Assembly: GCA_907165275.2 (NCBI GenBank)
Contig: OU015653.1
Location: forward strand, 7,904,001 to 7,968,000
Length of the DNA: 64,000 nucleotides
Direction of reading: 5' to 3'
Source of the DNA: Zygaena filipendulae
Lineage: Eukaryota; Arthropoda; Insecta; Lepidoptera; Zygaenidae
Below, one piece after another: positions 58,431 to 64,000 of the stretch. The translations under genes were made by a program, and so were the position numbers. A model generated the notes under the pieces. The model did not search any database, was not told the origin of the DNA, and worked only from the letters and a program-made list of their open reading frames with translations. Each line of letters starts with the position of its first letter. Position 1 is the first letter of the stretch.

Positions 58431-60726
58431 CCCCTACCTGTTTTTGCTGCAGCTATTAGGGAAAAAGTACCTAATACATAAGAACAAAAACAAATTAGCT
58501 CTAAAATAGTTTATTTTTGTTTATCTTTTATAAAACAGTGACTTAAATACTAGATCAATATATATTTTTACCGTAAACATAAATAATACTTAGCGATCTT
58601 TCTACCAAATATCACTACTATTTATTTACAATAGGTCATATTATTTTACAGTATATTTTTTAGGATTTATAAATCGTAAATTAGCACAGTATCGCTGGTT
58701 ACGGGATACAGAACTTAAAAAGTTATTTGTGAGACCGTCATTTGCTTCGATATCAAAACACAAAGCTTCAATTACACCACATACTTTTTTGTGCTCTAAC
58801 TCAGTAAATAACTTGAGTATTTTCATAGTGATCTCATTTAGACTAATGGTAGGTAAGTTTGGGTCCTCGACCCTATTTTATGACTGTGGTATAATTGAAT
58901 AATACTTTGCTCTCAGTATCAAAGTATGTGCCTAACTACGCTAACCATAATTATTATGCGCGTGTGGTTTTCATATCGCATAAGTTTATCCAACAGTTCG
59001 GTCAGGTTGTATTCCGTCTCTCTCTTTTAATAGGTATAATCTGATTTAAACTTCGTAATAATAAATACTTTATGTGGAACATTATTGCTTTATTTATGTC
59101 TGCTATGAACACTCCTAACGTATGTACCTAATTAATTAACGTCTACACAAAAATATTAACTTTACAAGGTTTTATTTCATTAAAAGCATGCATCACAAGG
59201 CACTATTCTAGCGAGACAATCCTTTACTAAGCTCAATTAAAAACAAAGGAACCAACCTTTATAAATTCGGTTTTCACATTTTTTTCGTGCCCTACAACAA
59301 ATTTACATTTAACTGCAATAAATTAATTCCAATCCATATTCAACAATTAACCAACCAAACATTTTTCCTAATTAACTAAGCAAACGTAACTACAAAATAA
59401 TAATTATCTAAGTACAGTATAAAAAGTAACATATTATAATTTATCTGTTGAATGAAATACAGAGTAGGTACTTTAATTTACGTTACATTAAGCCTTAAAA
59501 TATTTAAATTACTAAAAGTAAATGCTCTTCGACCCCTTATTTTATACAAGTAAGCTTCGTAACCATATAGATGATACAATTCATGCTTACATCTAAATTG
59601 GCGTTTTTATTGCTTATTAATTCAGCTTAAAACTATATTTTAATGATTTCCTTAATGCTTATTGAACAAATTGGCTGAAAATTTATTTACGTTTCGTTAT
59701 CTTACTAAAAGTTTTTAATTTCAATATAGACATTGAATATTCTGGTACCTAGACAAAACATTATCTCACCATCTCAAATATAAGTATAAAATTAATAAAC
59801 ACATTTTTAAGTTTAAGTATACCTACCCATACTTTCAGAAAGCTGGTTACGTATATTTACGTTAAAAGCTTATTGTAGTATCTCTCTGGTTCTGATACTA
59901 TCATAAAATAAACACTGAATAAAGGAATAGGTAATTTTTTCATAATGTTTGAATAGAAAGCAATTCTTAATAATACTTAAATAGGTACCTACTTTGTCAA
60001 ACCCAAGATTATAAAAAAATCACGTTAATTTCTTCCAACGACAACTGATATCACAGCATTTTTATTGGTAGTATAAGTACGTACATAATGTTTTATAATG
60101 TATTTATATTATTATATTTATCATAATAATATTACAATTCTTTACTTATTACATACCTACTCATATTTAGGTACAAGCCAGAAATTTGTACAATTACGTG
60201 GATAACCGAACATGTAGGTATAATTCCTAGCGTAATAATGATCAAAAATAATACTTAGGCAGAAAGTTATTATGTATACTATCTTTATATTGCTGATTTA
60301 AAAGTGCTTTCACTGAGCATTGCATTCGTTTTCAGTATACTCAGCAAAGCTTTCATGCGTTGCATAGCAAAAACCTTCAATAGAAAAGAATTATCTAAAG
60401 CAACCTTTCACAACTTACTATGTTACTACTCAGTCACTTTTATTAACAATAATTTGGTGCCAATACTTACTTTACTTTCAAGATTAGGTATCGGCAAATT
60501 CTTTGTTATTTCATAGTGCTTATTTAGTTACTTTATTTGCTCATGGAGAAACTCGTTGGAGGTGGACTAAGTTCAACAAAAGTTAGTCATCCATCAAGAA
60601 GCGCTGTGTCCGGAACGAGTAACAAATCTATTTTAACAGATCATCCCCTCACTACATTATCGTTCCCCTTTCAGCTGCTTAACCCCTACCAATGGTTATC
60701 ACTAATCGGTAAAAGCACACAAGCTT

Positions 60727-60752
60727 TTATTTATTATTTATTTATTGTATAG
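60727..60752 (-). terminator. Candidate semaphorin polyadenylation signals
   Basis: On the minus strand, overlapping AATAAA hexamers occur in ACAATAAATAAATAATAAAT, about 475-500 nt beyond the semaphorin stop codon. They could also be simple microsatellite sequence. Confidence 0.3.
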
Positions 60753-61225
60753 GCGCCAGACACGAGAACAATGTTTGGGCAAACATTTTCAAAACTTTCA
60801 AATACTTACATTTGTATGCGCAAATATAATATATAGAAACGTAAATACCCCGTCTTGCTCTTCGTTCATCGCAAAAAGGTAACTGATAAAATGGATGAAA
60901 AAAATTGAAATTTTTAAAGCGCAATTTTTAAACTTTTTGATGTTGGTAGAAAAACCGACAGTGGATATGAACTGCCTTAATGTGTTCAGAGTTTGAACAT
61001 ACACAAATACCTGTATCTTTGCGACTTTATATTATAATAATAATTATGTAATGTTATAATGTAATAAAAGAGTTTTTTAAGCATAATTTGCGTTCGACTT
61101 GCAATAAGTGAATTTCCATGGTAGTGGCAGACCGTCCCGTCAACGTCGGCGAAATATCGGATAGTTTACGTGAGCAAGGCTCGGTGTGTGTAATCGTTCA
61201 TTAATCACTAGCGAGCTGTGCCCTA

Positions 61226-61306
61226 TCACCGCAGCGACGCCATGATCTCGTTCGACATACTATTCGGTTGGCTGCTATTCGATGCGTTCACGTTTTTGGA
61301 GCATTG
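61226..61306 (-). CDS. Sema2a: Semaphorin-2 terminal exon
   Basis: Acceptor GATATATTTCAG at phase 0, then QCSKNVNASNSSQPNSMSNE and a short tail to TGA (61228-61226). It is 27 codons including stop, so short it is easily missed. The QCS start and position match the class 2 C-terminus. Confidence 0.8.
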   Translation of the reverse strand, partial: QCSKNVNASNSSQPNSMSNEIMASLR

Positions 61307-63851
61307 CTGAAATATATCACGCATTTAATTTACCTATTTCAGGAACACATTTAAATTAAAAATGCAGCGTGTTGTGTCTAAGATACAACAGTATGTTATG
61401 TAAGTAAGGTACATCTTGTGCCGCCTCGTTATGCAGTGACAAAAATATCAGGCATTCACTTAAGAGGTAATTTTTTTGTGCCGATCAAACCTACTAAAAC
61501 TAAACTTACCTCCTTTAACCTTATTTTATAAAATAATCTACATCGATTACCAAGTCCATGAACAGAAACGTTAAATTGTACGTTTAATAAAGTTGGAAGT
61601 GATACAAGATATAGGTACGCAATGCAAACAAAAAGTAGTTGTATCCACTACAAAAATAATAATATGGCTCACCATTTGTTTCGTTTCCCAAGCCTTCATG
61701 GCGCTCTTATATTTTTCAAACTCATGACACCAGTCCGAATAAACTTGCTTATACTCTGTACTCTTGTTCGGCTGTGTGCATCTGCAATAAAAAATCATTA
61801 CTAAGCTCGTAAAACTGTACTTCAGCTAAAATTAGCATACTTACTTCAATAGTTTATAGTCAGTCACCTGTGAATATCGATTTCCAGATTATAAGTGGCA
61901 ACGAGGGTTGGCCCGAAGTAACACTCGTACCTCCCCCGATCAGACTCTGTCACGGTGAGCAAAACTAAACCTCTTTCCGAAGTCTGCAATATTCGCTCCC
62001 AACTAAAACAATGCAAATTATCTACTCGTAACGCTAACATAACACATACCTACCTACATTATATTCAGGTTGTAATTAAAAAGGCATCGAGAGAATCGAT
62101 TGAGAGGGATATTGAGATGGGTCAATATAGAATTCATAAATTAGAAAAGATAGAAAAACTTGTTTTCAATAAACATATTATACCTATTTTTGATAAATCC
62201 TGCTCGAGCCGGGAATTAAACTGATAAAAAGTATTAAAACATTATTTTTATAATACCAATCAAAAGGGGATATAAGTACCTATCGATTTCTTAAAAATTA
62301 CATAATATCTTAAACTAGAGGAAGATCGCGAAACTTATCATTAGTTCAAAACGGTTTGATAATAATTTGATGACTAGGTACCTACAATTTACAACGTTTT
62401 TATTAAAAAATTTAATGTAGTTTTTCCTAATGTTTTAAAGGAACTACGTGGTTTTTAAAACATATTTCTCTGTCTCATATTGTTTCAGAGGTTCCCATAG
62501 GAGATGACCTGTATCATTGTTAAACCAATTATGTCTCTACACACTTACTTATAATTTATCTTGTATCTTCCTTTTTCTCTGGAATGGTGATACCAAACAA
62601 CGTTTTGATCCAGCAGAGCTTCCGGTGTTTTCGCAAAGGCTGCAAAGTGGACGCTCTGTCCATAGCCCGCTCGCACCGTGCGCTGGGATGCACTCGCTTC
62701 ACAAATGGAGGGGGTGGAGTTGGTGGCATCGTGGAGCAGACCCGGTGTGTAGGGGCGGCACGCTCCCACTTCCTTGTCCCAACCGCAGTACGGGTCTAGG
62801 ACGCAGCGTACGCAGCTGTCGTAGCTAAAGTTATAAGTTAAACGAAACAATAATAACAGGGAACTACATAGAAGTACAACTACAACCACAAAACATTGCC
62901 TTCTGTTTCGAATCCTAAAAATTCATACAGTGTTTCAATGCTGCACCTGAGAGACAATAGTACCAGAAGATAAATTTCTTAGGACACACATGACATTAAC
63001 ATGATAACTATATAAGCTGGTGAAACTAAGTATTTTAAAAACAAAAAAAATATATTCATAATATTTAAAGAAATTAATTGATCTAAAACTGTATATGTAC
63101 AATACTAACTTTTCGATTCGTTCAGTATAGGTATATATTTTATGTATTACACTACACCTATTCTATGTTTACGACACTTTAATGATAACCAACTGTTCTT
63201 TGTGATCTAAAATCTAATTATACTATCGATATTTATCGATTATTATCGAATAATACAGTATTGGATTAGATGTCCATAAAACCCCTTTTAGTCCACTTAT
63301 TCAGAAGAATAACAATACGAGACCATTGCATACACACTGACCGGTGTTGGCAGGCGTGCAGCGGGAGCTGGCGCAAGCGATAGTCGGTGGCGAGGTAGAG
63401 CGCGCGCGTCCGCCGCGACAGCGCGAGCGCGCGCACCGGCTCCTCGCCCGCCGCGCGCCACACATCCGCCACGCGCCACCCCCCACTCCACTGCACTATC
63501 TTGTACACCTCGCCCATTGCTATGCATTTTTATTTTGTATCATTATTAGAGAATCCGTAAAATCCAATATACATTCGGTATTGCTTAAAATGCGTTTTGT
63601 ACCTATTTACGAAGGTAAAATTCAAAAATAATGCACACTTTTTATCCTAAAAGGTTGAATTATGAAAAATTACAAATTAGTACCTCTTTCTTTATTTAAA
63701 AAGAAAAGCTGATTATAATATTAGCCCGGTGACATCCATACAAATGAACTGATTCAAGTACCTACTTGCCCACAAGTAAAGCCGGCCAACTTGTACCTAC
63801 GTAAACGTATTGTGCTTTGCCGTGATTGTATATCGTAAGGTTGACAGCGAG
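61226..63851 (-). CDS. Sema2a: Semaphorin-2A/2B-like, C-terminal six exons (partial gene)
   Basis: A secreted axon-guidance ligand that signals through Plexin B in insects. Exons on the minus strand: 63851-63791, 63519-63342, 62824-62549, 62002-61868, 61781-61673 and 61306-61226. Phases agree throughout and the segments total 840 nt, that is 279 residues plus stop. In order: end of the sema beta-propeller (VYVG, then GEVYKIVQW), PSI domain (DSCVRCVLDPYCGWDKEVGA), one Ig-like domain (VWYHHSREKGRY to SDRGRYECYF), the class 2 tail YSDWCHEFEKYKSAMKAWE, and QCSKNVNASNSS up to the stop. No membrane segment is present, as expected for class 2. The Ig B-strand position that carries cysteine in relatives reads FAAFAK here, so the usual disulfide cannot form. 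Upstream exons lie beyond the right edge. Whether this is 2a or 2b cannot be settled here. Confidence 0.92.
61673..61781 (-). CDS. Sema2a: Semaphorin-2 exon, conserved class 2 tail
   Basis: Acceptor TTTTTTATTGCAG, donor GTGAGC at phase 0. Codes for CTQPNKSTEYKQVYSDWCHE and FEKYKSAMKAWETKQM, a hallmark of insect class 2 semaphorins. Confidence 0.93.
61868..62002 (-). CDS. Sema2a: Semaphorin-2 exon, end of Ig domain
   Basis: Acceptor CATTGTTTTAG, donor GTGACT, phase 2 at both ends. Codes for WERILQTSERGLVLLTVTES, then DRGRYECYFG and YNLEIDIH. The second Ig cysteine is present. Confidence 0.92.
62549..62824 (-). CDS. Sema2a: Semaphorin-2 exon, PSI domain and start of Ig domain
   Basis: Acceptor ATAACTTTAG, donor GTAAGT, phase 2 at both ends. 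Contains the PSI cysteines CVRCVLDPYCGW and the Ig opening GYGQSVHFAAFAKTP, then VVWYHHSREKGRYKI. Confidence 0.93.
63342..63519 (-). CDS. Sema2a: Semaphorin-2 exon, last blades of sema domain
   Basis: Codes for MGEVYKIVQWSGG to LRQLPLHACQH, the final propeller strands. Acceptor TGCATAG, donor GTCAGT (phase 2). The exon is strikingly GC-rich (arginine and alanine codons) against an AT-rich background. Confidence 0.88.
63791..63851 (-). CDS. Sema2a: Semaphorin-2 exon, sema domain
   Basis: Codes for LAVNLTIYNHGKAQYVYVG. The acceptor is TTATTGTCAG (start 63851) or GCAACTGACAG (start 63861). Donor GTTGGC ends the exon at 63791 and restores the conserved VGT-x-x-G spacing; GTACAA, 6 nt earlier (end 63797), keeps phase but drops two conserved residues. 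Confidence 0.7.
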
Positions 63852-63953
63852 CTGACAATAACTGTCAGTTGCCAGTGAATACCTAAAATTGTCACATGCA
63901 GATTCTACATGAATCAAACTTTCCTCGAAATTTTCAAGGAACTTACGCGCGGC

Positions 63954-64000
63954 AAGAGGAGGCATGAAATTGTTGGGAGGCGGAGTGTCGCTTCTTTATA
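63954..64000 (-). CDS. Possible further semaphorin exon at the window edge
   Basis: A consensus minus-strand donor GTAAGT sits at 63948-63953, directly after a balanced-composition stretch running off the window. None of the three frames gives a confident match, so only the donor is reasonably supported. Confidence 0.25.

Larger units (their letters stand above)
43388..61225. other. Intergenic interval between two convergent genes
   Basis: About 17.8 kb between the end of the + strand gene and the end of the semaphorin on the - strand. It holds repeats, two inverted-repeat elements, hairpins, GC-richer islands and one possible terminal exon, all listed separately. Apart from that exon no coding region is supported, and the remainder is AT-rich. 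Confidence 0.5.

Noticed and set aside
58641..58826. 61-codon minus-strand frame considered as the semaphorin last exon
   Set aside because: Its acceptor phase does not fit the preceding exon, and the exon at 61226-61306 fits in phase and sequence.

Overview
The window looks like nuclear DNA from a moth or butterfly. It is AT-rich, it is full of short lepidopteran interspersed repeats (ACTAGCTGTGCCCCGCGG type, ACCGACTTC type, tRNA-derived SINEs), genes are split by long introns, and the one clearly recognisable gene is an insect secreted semaphorin. No bacterial or viral genome organisation is seen.

Layout. 1-4.9 kb: no gene, repeat fragments and one TATA plus initiator pair. 4.9-10.5 kb: a Jockey/CR1-like LINE remnant cut in two by a complete, very young Copia retrotransposon (5407-9766, target duplication GTGAA). 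12.0-13.0 kb: a 100-bp minisatellite in perfect register. 15.1-15.6 kb: an RTE-type LINE remnant. 16.6-43.4 kb, + strand: a six-exon gene, assembled here from splice sites and reading phase, for a predicted secreted protein of about 394 residues that I do not recognise. Its first intron (17.5 kb) holds a nested pair of LTR retrotransposons: an outer element (18791-32897, identical-looking 624-bp LTRs, duplication CTAT) split by an inner one (19876-27526, identical-looking 236-bp LTRs, duplication CACG). Other LINE pieces and three minisatellites lie inside them. 43.4-61.2 kb: mostly non-coding, with two foldback or MITE elements, hairpins, a SINE, GC-richer islands that could be enhancers, and one possible orphan terminal exon. 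61.2-63.9 kb, - strand: the C-terminal half of a semaphorin-2A/2B gene (end of the sema domain, PSI, Ig, basic tail), running off the right edge.

The host genes are a secreted axon-guidance ligand and an unrecognised secreted protein; nothing in the sequence links them functionally. The strongest unusual signals are: a Copia element with near-identical LTRs whose reverse transcriptase has lost its catalytic core in frame; two nested LTR elements with intact LTRs but degraded or non-coding interiors; the unrecognised secreted-protein gene; and an Ig domain in the semaphorin lacking its first cysteine. All identity statements come from reading by eye, not from alignment software.
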